A DNA stretch of 64,000 bases, from assembly GCA_016617495.1 (NCBI GenBank), contig WYCU01000008.1:1-64000 (forward strand), read 5' to 3'. Below, piece by piece: positions 26,979 through 35,892 of this stretch. This DNA is from Azonexaceae bacterium s22. Its GTDB lineage: Bacteria; Pseudomonadota; Gammaproteobacteria; Burkholderiales; Rhodocyclaceae. Below the pieces are notes generated by a model. The model did not search any database. It was not told where the DNA came from and was given only the letters and a program-made list of their open reading frames with translations. Positions within the stretch are counted from its first letter, which is position 1. Each line of letters starts with the position of its first letter. The translations under genes were made by a program, and so were the position numbers.

Positions 26979-27899
26979 CTAATTTACGTCGCCAGTGCAA
27001 GCCGGGACACGGGCGCGGACCTCGTCGAAATCCCGGCAAAGCTGGACGAACGCACGGGCGGCCGGGCTGACGTGGCGCTGGCGGTGGCGCACGAAATTGA
27101 AGCGGCGGCGCAGATCGAACTGTGGGGTGCGCAGCTCGACCAGGCTGCCGCGCCGGAAGGCTTCGCCGAGCGCCACGCGGGAAAGGCAGGCGAGGCCCAG
27201 CCCGGCTTCGACGGCCCGCTTGATGGCCTCCGTGTGTTCGAGTTGCAGGCGGACATGCGGGTGGCCAAGCTTGGCCGCCATGGCGCGGTCGAACACGGCG
27301 CGCGTGCCCGAACCGGGCTCGCGGAGAATCCAGTGTTCGGCCGCGAGTTCGCCATCGTCGGCTTGTCCGCGGGCGGCGAGGGGGTGCCCGGGCGCACAGA
27401 AAACGACCAGCTCGTCGTCGCGCCAGAATTCGGAAATCAGATCCGGGTTGTTGGTTTCGCCTTCGATCAGGCCGAGATCGAGTTCGCAGCGCAGGAGGCC
27501 GTCGAGCACGTGGCGCGTATTGACCACCTTGAGATCGATGCGCGAGTTCGGATGGCGCTGCAGGTAGTCGGCGACGATCAGCGTCGCCAGGTAGTTGCCG
27601 ATGGTCAGCGTGGCACCGACCGCGAGCGGGCCGAGTTGGCCGCCGCCCAGTAACGATTCCACCTCCACGGCGCGGGACAGTAAATCTTCGACCAGCGGCA
27701 ACAAGCCGCGGCCCGTGGCGTTGAGGCGCAGTGATTTGCCGATGCGGTCGAACAGCGGGCAATCGAACTGCCGTTCCAGTTCGACCAGCGCCGAACTCGC
27801 CGCCGACTGGGACATGGCGAGTCCGCCTGCCGCACGCGAAACGTTTTCGCATCGGGCAATGGCCGCAAAGACCTCCATTTGGCGCAGGGTCAGCTTCAT
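26979..27899 (-). CDS. LysR-family regulator, YeiE/FinR-like
   Basis: A 306-aa LysR regulator: N-terminal winged HTH (TLRQMEVFAAIARCENVSRA, then MSQSAASSALVELE) and a two-lobed effector domain (GEFDLGLIEG-type segment, here LDLGLIEGETNNPDL). The N-terminus resembles YeiE and FinR. In Pseudomonas, FinR lies divergent to fpr and activates it under oxidative stress; the same divergent arrangement is seen here. Its stop is only 15 bases before the RND adaptor start, so it may also be the first gene of the efflux operon, tying efflux to redox control. That link is inferred from position. Confidence 0.87.
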   Translation of the reverse strand: MKLTLRQMEVFAAIARCENVSRAAGGLAMSQSAASSALVELERQFDCPLFDRIGKSLRLNATGRGLLPLVEDLLSRAVEVESLLGGGQLGPLAVGATLTIGNYLATLIVADYLQRHPNSRIDLKVVNTRHVLDGLLRCELDLGLIEGETNNPDLISEFWRDDELVVFCAPGHPLAARGQADDGELAAEHWILREPGSGTRAVFDRAMAAKLGHPHVRLQLEHTEAIKRAVEAGLGLACLSRVALGEAFRRGSLVELRTPQFDLRRRFNFVRHRQRHVSPAARAFVQLCRDFDEVRARVPACTGDVN

Positions 27900-27904
27900 A
27901 TTTA

Positions 27905-27927
27905 TAAAATCGATTATCGATATAAAA
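27905..27927. promoter_or_regulatory. A/T-rich palindrome between lysR and fpr (putative LysR operator)
   Basis: The sequence ATCGAT-T-ATCGAT (27909-27921) is a perfect palindrome flanked by AT-rich arms, starting 10 bases from the lysR start within the 99-bp divergent gap. LysR regulators bind dyads of the T-N11-A kind, so this is the natural operator candidate for control of fpr and for autoregulation. Confidence 0.5.
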
Positions 27928-27998
27928 ATTATCCGCTTTTATGGCTATGTTGCAACGTCTACCATGCGTGGCAGTCCAAAGTCCACAAGGAGTGCGCC

Positions 27999-28778
27999 AT
28001 GAGCAACCTCGCTACCGAAACCGTCCTCTCCGTCCATCACTGGAACGACACGCTGTTTTCCTTCCGCACCACGCGGGATCGCGCCCTGCGTTTCACCAAC
28101 GGGCAATTCGTCATGATCGGCTTGGAAGTCGAAGGGCGTCCGCTGACCCGTGCCTACAGCATTGCCAGTGCCAATCACGAAGAACACCTGGAATTTTTCA
28201 GCATCAAGGTGAACGATGGCGCGCTGACCTCGCGCCTGCAACACCTGCAGCCGGGCGACCCGGTGTTCGTCAGCCGTAAGCCCACCGGCACCTTGGTGCT
28301 GCGCGATCTCAAGCCGGGCAAGCGCCTCTTCCTGTTCGCCACCGGCACCGGCCTCGCGCCCTTCATGAGCCTGATTCACGACCCGGAAACCTACGAGCGT
28401 TTCGAGAAGATCATTCTCATCCACGGCGTCCGCTGGACCAGCGAACTCGCTTACCGCCAGTACCTGGAAAACGACCTTGCCGAACACGAATATTTCGGCG
28501 AATTGGCGCGCGAACAACTGATCTATTACCCCACCGTGACCCGCGAAAGCTTCCGCAACGAAGGGCGCCTGACCGACCTGATCGATTCCGGCAAACTATT
28601 CGAGGATATTGGCCAGCCGCCGCTCGATCCGGCGACCGACCGGGCCATGATCTGCGGCAGTCCGGCGATGCTCGACGACACCAGCGCCATGCTCGACAAG
28701 CGCGGCTTCAAGGTTGCCAAGCATTACACCGGCGAATTGGGCGACTACGTGATCGAGCGGGCCTTCGTCGAGAAATGA
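27999..28778 (+). CDS. fpr: ferredoxin/flavodoxin-NADP+ reductase
   Basis: A 259-aa FAD enzyme that moves electrons between NADPH and ferredoxin or flavodoxin. It carries the FAD-binding RAYSIAS motif, GTLVLRDLKPG, the pyridine nucleotide-binding FATGTGLAPFMSLI and the C-terminal CGSPAML; the C-terminus ends in VEK, as in the bacterial subclass. A good Shine-Dalgarno (AAGGAG) precedes the ATG. It is divergent from the FinR-like LysR gene. Supports oxidative stress responses, Fe-S assembly or nitrogen metabolism. Confidence 0.94.
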   Translation: MSNLATETVLSVHHWNDTLFSFRTTRDRALRFTNGQFVMIGLEVEGRPLTRAYSIASANHEEHLEFFSIKVNDGALTSRLQHLQPGDPVFVSRKPTGTLVLRDLKPGKRLFLFATGTGLAPFMSLIHDPETYERFEKIILIHGVRWTSELAYRQYLENDLAEHEYFGELAREQLIYYPTVTRESFRNEGRLTDLIDSGKLFEDIGQPPLDPATDRAMICGSPAMLDDTSAMLDKRGFKVAKHYTGELGDYVIERAFVEK

Positions 28779-28968
28779 TCTGGATTCCGGGCGCGAACAG
28801 GGGCGCGAGCGTATTGGCACTGGAACGTGTGCGGTAGCGTTTGTGCGGCCCTGAAGGTGGGGGCTGATGAGTTCCACCATTCAGGGGCATGTTGTCCGGC
28901 ACATCGGTTGCGCATGACCCAGGCAGCAATGGCGGCGGCGCCCCTTTGGCGGGGGCGCCGAACGTGAC

Positions 28969-30222
28969 TCAGTAATCGACCGGGTCGCGAATGATCGGGC
29001 AAGTCATGCAGTGGCCGCCACCGCGGCCGCGCCCGAGTTCTGCGCCGACGATGCTGATGACTTCGATGCCTTCCTTGCGCAACAGGGTATTCGTGTAGGT
29101 ATTGCGGTCATAGGCATAGACCACGCCCGGCGAAGCGCATACCAGATTGGCGCCGCTATCCCATTGGGTGCGCTCCCGTTGATAATCGCTGCCACCGGCC
29201 TCGACCACGCGCAGCTTTTTCAAGCCGAGGGCATCGGCTACCACTTTCACGAACGGATCCCGCTCCTCGCGCAATTCGATGCCGCTCGGGTGATCGCTGG
29301 GGCGATAGGAGTAGGTGCGAACCTGCTTGATGAAATCCGGTGCCAGCAGCACGCAATCGCGGTCGGCAAAAGTGAATACGGTATCGAGGTGCATGGCCGC
29401 GCGAATTTTCGGCATGGCTGCCACGATGACGCGCTCCGCGGCACCTTTCTTGAACAGGGTGGCTGCCAGTTGGCTGATGGCCTGGCGCGAGGTGCGCTCG
29501 CTCATGCCAATCAGGACGTTGCCCTTGCCGATCGGCATCACATCCCCGCCTTCCAATGTGGCCAGCCCATGGTCCTGGGTGGGGTCGCCCCACCAGACAT
29601 TGACCTTGCCGGCGAAATCCGGGTGGAATTTGTAGATTGCCGTGGTCAACACGGTTTCCTCGTGACGCGCCGGGTAGTAGAGCGGATTGAGCGTGACCCC
29701 GCCGTAAATCCAGCAGGTGGTATCCCGGGTGTACAGCGTGTTGGGTAGCGGTGGCAGGAGGTATTCGGTGGCGCCGGCCGCGGACTTGATGACACGCAAC
29801 GCCTCGCCGCCAACCGACTCGGGAAAGTCGTTGGTCGACAAGCCGCCGATGAGCGTTTCGGCCAGTGTGCGGTTGTCGAGGCCGGAGAGATAGCTCTTGA
29901 GCTCGTCGATCAAGCCGAGGCCAACCTGGTTGGGAACGACCTGATTGTCGAGAATCCACTGCTTGCCTTCCGGCACCGCCACTGTCTCGGCGAGCAGATT
30001 GTGCATTTCGACCACTTCAATGCCGCGGTCGCGCATTTTCATCATGAACTCGAAATGATCGCGCTTGGCGTTTTCCACCCAGATCACATCATCGAACAGC
30101 AACTGGTCGCAATTGCTGGGGGTGAGGCGCGAATGGGCACGGCCGGGCGCACAAACCATCACCTTGCGCAGCTGTCCCACTTCCGAATGAACGCCGAATT
30201 TGATTTCGTTGGCATTGGCCAT
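28969..30222 (-). CDS. arcA: arginine deiminase
   Basis: A 417-aa enzyme that hydrolyses arginine to citrulline and ammonia. The guanidino-group-modifying fold has [16 protein letters not shown] at the N-terminus, [15 protein letters not shown], and at the C-terminus [11 protein letters not shown] with the catalytic cysteine at residue 405. The Shine-Dalgarno AAAGGAGGAG is strong. It is followed (upstream, same strand) by the antiporter arcD 17 bases away. arcB and arcC, which would turn citrulline into ornithine and ATP, are not in this window. A GC-rich hairpin without a U-tract (28936-28960) lies after the stop. Confidence 0.96.
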   Translation of the reverse strand: MANANEIKFGVHSEVGQLRKVMVCAPGRAHSRLTPSNCDQLLFDDVIWVENAKRDHFEFMMKMRDRGIEVVEMHNLLAETVAVPEGKQWILDNQVVPNQVGLGLIDELKSYLSGLDNRTLAETLIGGLSTNDFPESVGGEALRVIKSAAGATEYLLPPLPNTLYTRDTTCWIYGGVTLNPLYYPARHEETVLTTAIYKFHPDFAGKVNVWWGDPTQDHGLATLEGGDVMPIGKGNVLIGMSERTSRQAISQLAATLFKKGAAERVIVAAMPKIRAAMHLDTVFTFADRDCVLLAPDFIKQVRTYSYRPSDHPSGIELREERDPFVKVVADALGLKKLRVVEAGGSDYQRERTQWDSGANLVCASPGVVYAYDRNTYTNTLLRKEGIEVISIVGAELGRGRGGGHCMTCPIIRDPVDY

Positions 30223-30239
30223 AAGGGTCTCCTCCTTTA

Positions 30240-31661
30240 TTAAATGGCGATGGAACCGGTCGCCAGACCGTGAATACCGATCACTGCACCGAGCACGATG
30301 AGGCCGAAAACGCCCCAATCGAGAGAGCGTTCGAACACCGGCTTGCCCTGTTCGCGCCGGGCCCAGAAATAAAGGGCGGTGCCCGGTGCGAAAAGGACGG
30401 CCGAGAGCAGAATGAATTTCAGGCCGCCCGCCAGGATCATGAAAATGGTGTAAGTCGTGGCGACGATGGCGAGCACCGTGTCACGTTTGCGCTCGTGCGG
30501 GCGAACCTCGTAGGTTTCGCCGCGCAGGGCGATCATCAACCCGTAAGCCGCGACGAACAGATACGGGATCAGGCTCATGGCACTGGTCAGGTTCAGCATG
30601 AGCGAGAAGGCATCGCGCGAGAAATAGGTCGTGACCACGAGAAACTGGACCACAATCGTGGTTAGCCACACCGCTGGCGCAGGGGTGCCGTTGGCATTCT
30701 GGGTGCCGAAAACTTTGGGCATGTCTTTCGTGTTGCCCGCGCTGTAGAGGACTTCCGCACAAATCAGGGACCAGGCGAGGTAGGCGCCCAGCACGGATAC
30801 CAAGAGCCCGACGCTGACGAAAACCGCGCCCCAGTGGCCGACGACGGTTTCCAGCACGGCGGCCATCGAGGGCTGGCGCATGCCGGCAATTTCCGCGCGC
30901 TGGAGGACGGCGTAGGGAAGGAGCGAAACCAGCACCATGAGTGCCGTCACCGTGACAAAGCCGGCGATGGTGGCCCAGCCGACGTCGGCACGCTCCTTGG
31001 CATAGCGTGAATAGACGCTGGCGCCTTCAATGCCGATGAAGACAAATACCGTGACGAGCATCGTGGCCTTGACCTGATCGAACAGGTTGGTGGTCAGGTC
31101 GCCGCCGTAGAGGTTGGCGCTGAAGAGATCAAGGCGGAAGGCGACGATCATCAGCACGATGAACACCAGGATCGGAATGATCTTGGCCACCGTGACAATG
31201 GAATTGATGAAGGCCGCCTGCTGCACGCCGCGCAGCAGCATGAAATGGAAGGCCCAGATACCGACCGAGGCGACAGCGATGGCCACGGCCGTGTTGCCGT
31301 CGCCGAAGATCGGAAAGAAGGCACCAAGAGTGGATTTGATCAGCACCCAGTAGGACACGTTGCCAATGCAGCTGCTGATCCAGTAACCGAAGGCTGAGAG
31401 AAAGCCCGGAAAATCGCCGAATCCAGCTTTGGCGTAGGCGTAAACACCGGCATCCATTTCCGGTTTGCGTTCAGCAAGGGCCTGGAATACGCGGGCCAGC
31501 ATGTACATGCCGGTACCGGCGATGATCCATGCGATGAGCGCGCCCAGCGGTCCGGTGGCATTCGCAAATGTGCGCGGCAGCGAAAAGATACCGGCGCCCA
31601 CCATGCCGCCGACGACCATGGCCGTTAAGCCCAATCGCGACATTTTTTGCTCTTTTGCCAT
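30240..31661 (-). CDS. arcD: arginine/ornithine antiporter (ArcD-like, APC family)
   Basis: A 473-aa transporter with about 12-13 hydrophobic helices and the APC signature near the N-terminus ([21 protein letters not shown]). Such proteins exchange external arginine for internal ornithine or citrulline. It is adjacent to arcA on the same strand (17-bp gap), with a GAGGAGGCAC Shine-Dalgarno at its own start. Without arcB the exchange partner could be citrulline. Confidence 0.92.
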   Translation of the reverse strand: MAKEQKMSRLGLTAMVVGGMVGAGIFSLPRTFANATGPLGALIAWIIAGTGMYMLARVFQALAERKPEMDAGVYAYAKAGFGDFPGFLSAFGYWISSCIGNVSYWVLIKSTLGAFFPIFGDGNTAVAIAVASVGIWAFHFMLLRGVQQAAFINSIVTVAKIIPILVFIVLMIVAFRLDLFSANLYGGDLTTNLFDQVKATMLVTVFVFIGIEGASVYSRYAKERADVGWATIAGFVTVTALMVLVSLLPYAVLQRAEIAGMRQPSMAAVLETVVGHWGAVFVSVGLLVSVLGAYLAWSLICAEVLYSAGNTKDMPKVFGTQNANGTPAPAVWLTTIVVQFLVVTTYFSRDAFSLMLNLTSAMSLIPYLFVAAYGLMIALRGETYEVRPHERKRDTVLAIVATTYTIFMILAGGLKFILLSAVLFAPGTALYFWARREQGKPVFERSLDWGVFGLIVLGAVIGIHGLATGSIAI

Positions 31662-31722
31662 AGTGCCTCCTCGTTGTGAAGTTGTTCGTTGTCCGGTGTT
31701 GCGCGTATTCGGCCGGGATGCT

Positions 31723-33081
31723 CTAGAAGTCCACGCGTAAATTCACCCACGCCTCGGTGGCGCTGTAGTTAATGGCCACAGCATTGCTCTGGTCGCGGGT
31801 GAAGAGAATCTCCGGTCGCAGACTCCAGCCCTGGCCGAGATCCCAGACCAGACCCGCCCCGACTTCGTAAAGGTTGTCCTGTCGACGCAATGAAACCGTC
31901 TGATCCAGTGCGTCAGGATGGAAATGAATGCGTTCGGCATCGAAAGAATCGTGTTCCCACCAGCCGAACACGAAGCCGGAAACGGTTTCGGTGAGCGTGA
32001 AATCGAGATTCCCGGTAAGCCCGTAGACCATGGAGTCCCCATCCGGACGGGCGGTGGCAAAGTTGTATCCGGCGTGGGCCTTCAGCGAAAAGCTCGCTTG
32101 TCCATCGGCCAGAGCGTGCACCCAACCGACGTTGGCGACTGCGGTGGAAAAAGTCCGTTGCCGCAAGCGCCCTTCCGGGTAGCGACGGCGGCGCAACTCG
32201 CCGCCTGCGGAAATCTGATTGTCCGCATCGAGCCGGTAGCGGTAGTCGACAAATAGTCCGTAGTCATTGCGGTAAGTGCTTTCCCCGCGATAACTGACCC
32301 GCCCGAATAGTCCGGCGGCGACGTTGGCCTCGTTCTCCGCACGGCTGATCGAGGCACGCCAGCGCAGATCGGAATCGTTGCGGGTATCCGGGATGTCGTA
32401 ATAGCGGAACCGGTAGTCGACGCTGCCATCGAGCGCGTAATTGTCGGGCAGTTCGTAATTCAGTCCGCCGCCGACGCGGGCATTGTAGAAAGTGTCCCGG
32501 CGGTCGTTTCCGCCTAGTGCATTCGTGCCTTTGGTGGGATTCACCCGGTATTGCCCGATACCCATCACGGCGTAGCCGAAACCGACCAGGCGCTGCCCCC
32601 CTTCCAGATGTTGTGTGGCTGCTTGTGAATATATTCGTACCTGCGATTCGAGATCGGGGGGCAGGTTGTCGAAACGAAAGACGGTTTCAAAGGACAATCG
32701 GGCTTCGGCAAACATGCCGAGACGGTAATAAGCCAGGCCAAGCGCCAGATGCGCATCGACGAAGTCGGGCTGCAAATCGAGGCTGCGGGTAAGCCACTCG
32801 CGGGCCTGTTCGGCCTGGCCGCGACCCAATGCGGCACGCCCCAGAAGGTAAGCGAGTTGGGCGCTCGGCGTCTCCCCGGTTGCATGAGGCGAAAGCACGC
32901 CATAGGCATCGTCATAACGCTGCTGCGCGATCAGGGTTTCGGCCACAGCGAGGTCAGCCCCATTTGTCGGTTGCGCAGCCCAGGCCGCCTGAGCCAGCGC
33001 GAGCGCTGGCACGATCCAGGGCCAGTTACGGCCTTTGGCAGCGGTCGGGGATTGCTCTTGGGGGCGAGTGAGGTGGCGCAT
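31723..33081 (-). CDS. TPR protein with C-terminal outer-membrane beta-barrel (Slam-like)
   Basis: A 452-aa protein with an export signal near the N-terminus (WPWIVPALALAQAAWA), two or more TPR units (AVAETLIAQQRYDDAYGVL, AHLALGLAYYRLGMFAEARL), then about 280 residues of alternating polar/hydrophobic strands. It ends in NLRVDF, with the C-terminal Phe of outer-membrane proteins. This layout is that of the surface lipoprotein assembly modulators (DUF560), though I cannot confirm the family. The upstream nhaC stop is two bases before its start, so they are coupled. A substrate lipoprotein gene is not evident nearby. Confidence 0.6.
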   Translation of the reverse strand: MRHLTRPQEQSPTAAKGRNWPWIVPALALAQAAWAAQPTNGADLAVAETLIAQQRYDDAYGVLSPHATGETPSAQLAYLLGRAALGRGQAEQAREWLTRSLDLQPDFVDAHLALGLAYYRLGMFAEARLSFETVFRFDNLPPDLESQVRIYSQAATQHLEGGQRLVGFGYAVMGIGQYRVNPTKGTNALGGNDRRDTFYNARVGGGLNYELPDNYALDGSVDYRFRYYDIPDTRNDSDLRWRASISRAENEANVAAGLFGRVSYRGESTYRNDYGLFVDYRYRLDADNQISAGGELRRRRYPEGRLRQRTFSTAVANVGWVHALADGQASFSLKAHAGYNFATARPDGDSMVYGLTGNLDFTLTETVSGFVFGWWEHDSFDAERIHFHPDALDQTVSLRRQDNLYEVGAGLVWDLGQGWSLRPEILFTRDQSNAVAINYSATEAWVNLRVDF

Positions 33082-33083
33082 CG

Positions 33084-34529
33084 TCAGGTGCGTTGTGTCG
33101 GTGCGCGCAACATGCGGATGCCACCGTATGCCAGGGCAATCGTGAGCAACGGGCTGATGATGCTGAAAATGGCATAGGGCGCGTAGCTGAGGGTCGCAAC
33201 CCCCAGGGTAGCCGCCATATAAGCCCCGCAACTGTTCCAGGGAATCAGCGCCGATGTCGGGGTGGCCGTATCGCCAACCGCCCGTGACAGCACTACAGGG
33301 GCATAGCCCCGTTGCTCGAAGGCGCCCTTGAACATGCGTCCGGGGAGTACGATGGCGATGTATTGGTCGGCGGTGACGACATTGGTGGCGAAAATCGAAG
33401 CGACCAAGGAAGCGACCAGCGATCCCGCGGATTTCGCCTTGCTGATGATGGGTGAGAGTAGGCGGTCGAGAACGCCGCATTTTTCGACAACCCCACCAAA
33501 GGCCAGCGCGGTGATGATCAGCCAGATCGTATTGAGCATGCTGGCCATGCCGCCACGGGTGACCAGCAGATCGACAGATGGATAGCCCGTATCCGACTTG
33601 TAGCCGTTGGACAACGCAAGCCACACGCCTTTGAGCAAGGCGAGGGCATCGGGCATGCCTGCGGGAGCTTGGGCGAACGCAATGACGCGCTCGGGTGCGA
33701 TGGTGACGGCTAAAACACCGCCGGCGATGGCGCCGGAAAAGATGGCGGTGAACGCAGGCACCCGAAAGAGGGCGAGCACGATCACCAACAGTAGCGGCAG
33801 GAATAGAACCGGCGAAATGTGAAAGGCCCCCTGCATCGCGGCGATTTTGATACTGGCGTCGAAATCGCCGGGACGGCCGAGCATCAGAAACACGACCGAT
33901 GCGATCGTCAGCGCAATCAGCGAACTCAGGAAGGTTTCCCGAATGTGTTGGTAAAGCTCGGCGCCAGCTGCTGCTGCAGCCAGATTGGCGGAATCGGAAA
34001 GCGGGGAGGATTTGTCGCCGAAATAAGCGCCGGAAATGATTGCGCCCGCAGCAATGGCCGGGTCGAGGTCCATGTTGTAGGCGATACCCATCAGGCCGAT
34101 GCCGATGGTGCCCACTACGGTCCAGGAACTGCCGATGGAAAGCGAAACAAGGCCGCAGATGATGGTGGCGGTGAAGTAAAAATAATTGGGGCTCAATAGT
34201 TGCAGCCCGTAATAGACCATGGCGACGATGGTCCCGCTCAAGGCCCAGGTGCCGACCAGAGCGCCTACGCCGAGCAGGATGAAGATCGCCCCAATCCCCG
34301 TGCTGACGCTGGCTGTGGCGGCCTCGCCAAGCGAAGCCAGCGAGTGTCCCCGGCGACGGCCGATGAACGCCGCGATCATGGTGGCGACCGTCAGTGCCAC
34401 CTGGTTTGGCCCGTTGGCGCCCGCATCGCCGAACAAAAAATAGGAAACCGCGACCAGCACGATCAGGCTGGCCACAGGAATGACGGCTTCTATCAGGCTG
34501 ATGGCCTCAGGGCCCTCAGTTGTCTCCAC
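33084..34529 (-). CDS. nhaC: Na+/H+ antiporter NhaC family protein
   Basis: A 481-aa polytopic protein with about 11-12 helices and NhaC-type segments: CGLVSLSIGSSWTVVGTIGI, ISGAYFGDKSSPLSDSANLA and VSYFLFGDAG. Family members exchange Na+ for H+; some related proteins carry organic ions such as malate/lactate or arginine-agmatine type substrates. The location beside arcA/arcD leaves open a role with arginine metabolism or its pH consequences. A Shine-Dalgarno (GGAGGAGC) precedes the ATG. Its stop is two bases from the next gene. Confidence 0.85.
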   Translation of the reverse strand: METTEGPEAISLIEAVIPVASLIVLVAVSYFLFGDAGANGPNQVALTVATMIAAFIGRRRGHSLASLGEAATASVSTGIGAIFILLGVGALVGTWALSGTIVAMVYYGLQLLSPNYFYFTATIICGLVSLSIGSSWTVVGTIGIGLMGIAYNMDLDPAIAAGAIISGAYFGDKSSPLSDSANLAAAAAGAELYQHIRETFLSSLIALTIASVVFLMLGRPGDFDASIKIAAMQGAFHISPVLFLPLLLVIVLALFRVPAFTAIFSGAIAGGVLAVTIAPERVIAFAQAPAGMPDALALLKGVWLALSNGYKSDTGYPSVDLLVTRGGMASMLNTIWLIITALAFGGVVEKCGVLDRLLSPIISKAKSAGSLVASLVASIFATNVVTADQYIAIVLPGRMFKGAFEQRGYAPVVLSRAVGDTATPTSALIPWNSCGAYMAATLGVATLSYAPYAIFSIISPLLTIALAYGGIRMLRAPTQRT

Positions 34530-34617
34530 TTTATTGCTCCTCCGCTTTTTATTCTTTGGGGTAGCTTGTTTATGGGAGGCATTATGCTCCCAAAACGGAG
34601 GGGGCAGACAAGCGTGT

Positions 34618-35892
34618 CTAGTGCGCTTTCCAGATGTTCCGGCAGCGCGTTTCGCGGATGAACCACGAGCCGATGGCGCCGATGGCGGCGCACAGGGTCA
34701 CGACGAGGACGCCGTTGCGCCAGGTCGCGGCATCGTAGAAGCGGCCGCCGCCCAGCATTTCGCCGCGCCAGCCGAGATCCATGACCCAGCCGACCAGCGG
34801 CTGCAACAACGCCCCAGCGAGGAAGCCGCCCATGTTGGCGATGCTGGTCGACATGCCGGAGAGCATGGGTGGGTTGACCTCTTTGGAGCACGCCCAGCTC
34901 AGGCTGAAACTGGCGGTGGTCAGGCCCATCAGCGCGAACAGCACATAGGAGGCCGGTTGCGGCAAGGCGACGCCGGAGAGCAGGATCAGCCAGAGTCCGA
35001 GATTGAGGTGCGAACCGGCAATCGCGACCGGCTTGCGGCGTCCCAGGCGATCGGAAAGCGTGCCGAGCATCAGACAGCCCACGGCGAAGCCGCCAAACCA
35101 CAGCGAAAGATGCGCTGTAGCGGTGGCGCGGGGCATGCCGTGCGCCTGAACCAGAAAGGGCGTGGCCCACAGCCCGGCAAACGTGAAGAACGCGCCGGAA
35201 ACCCCGGTGTTGAGGGCGATGGCGGGCCAGGTGTCGCGATTGCGAATGACTGAAACCAGACTACCAAGAATGACTGTGCGGTCGAATTTTGGGCTTGGTG
35301 CCGAGGCCGATTCGCTCGGGCGGTCGCGGACGAGCAGCCAGCAGGCGGCGGCCAGCGTCAGCGATACGATCCCGACCCCCACGAAGACGCCGCGCCAGCC
35401 GGTGGCCTGGGCCAGGGCCGATAGCGGTGCGCCGGCCAGCACCGAGCCGAGGTTGCCGATCAGCATGCAGATGCCGACGGTGGTGGCGAAGCGGTTTTCC
35501 TCGAACCACAAGGCCACCAGCTTGAGCATGGCGATGAAGGTGACGGAAACGCCAAGACCGATCAAGGTCCGCCCGATCAGTGCGATATTGAGCGAGGGCG
35601 CCAGGCCAAAGAGAAAACTGCCAATAGCGCCGATGATGCCACCCAGCACCAGGATGCGCCGCGGTCCGAGGGTGTCCGCAAGAATGCCTGTCGGAATCTG
35701 CATGACCGTATAAACGTAGAAATACGTCGCGGCCAGCACCCCGAGCGAAGCCGCGGAGGTCTGAAAGGCTGCAGCCAGATCCTGCGCGATGCCGGCCGGG
35801 GCAAAGCGTTGAAAAAAGGACAGCACATAGGCGCCGGCCACGACGCCAAGCATCAGCCAGCGGCGCGAGGCCGCGTGCGGTGCGGCACTCAC
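34618..35892 (-). CDS. MFS transporter
   Basis: A 424-aa major facilitator with 12 predicted helices. It has the loop 2-3 motif as GILADTLGPRRIL and the equivalent in the second half (LSDRLGRRKPVAI). FFQRFAPAGIAQDLAAAF near the N-terminus is seen in organic-acid/nitrate-type MFS carriers, but the substrate is unknown. Its ATG overlaps the stop of the CPA2 antiporter (ATGA), so the two are translationally coupled. Confidence 0.88.
   Translation of the reverse strand: MSAAPHAASRRWLMLGVVAGAYVLSFFQRFAPAGIAQDLAAAFQTSAASLGVLAATYFYVYTVMQIPTGILADTLGPRRILVLGGIIGAIGSFLFGLAPSLNIALIGRTLIGLGVSVTFIAMLKLVALWFEENRFATTVGICMLIGNLGSVLAGAPLSALAQATGWRGVFVGVGIVSLTLAAACWLLVRDRPSESASAPSPKFDRTVILGSLVSVIRNRDTWPAIALNTGVSGAFFTFAGLWATPFLVQAHGMPRATATAHLSLWFGGFAVGCLMLGTLSDRLGRRKPVAIAGSHLNLGLWLILLSGVALPQPASYVLFALMGLTTASFSLSWACSKEVNPPMLSGMSTSIANMGGFLAGALLQPLVGWVMDLGWRGEMLGGGRFYDAATWRNGVLVVTLCAAIGAIGSWFIRETRCRNIWKAH

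Noticed and set aside
28936-28960. Hairpin CGGCGCCCC/GGGGCGCCG after arcA as a terminator
   Set aside because: Strong stem but no U-tract on either strand.
34574-34591. GGGAG...CTCCC hairpin between nhaC and the MFS gene
   Set aside because: Short stem with a bulge and no U-tract in either direction.
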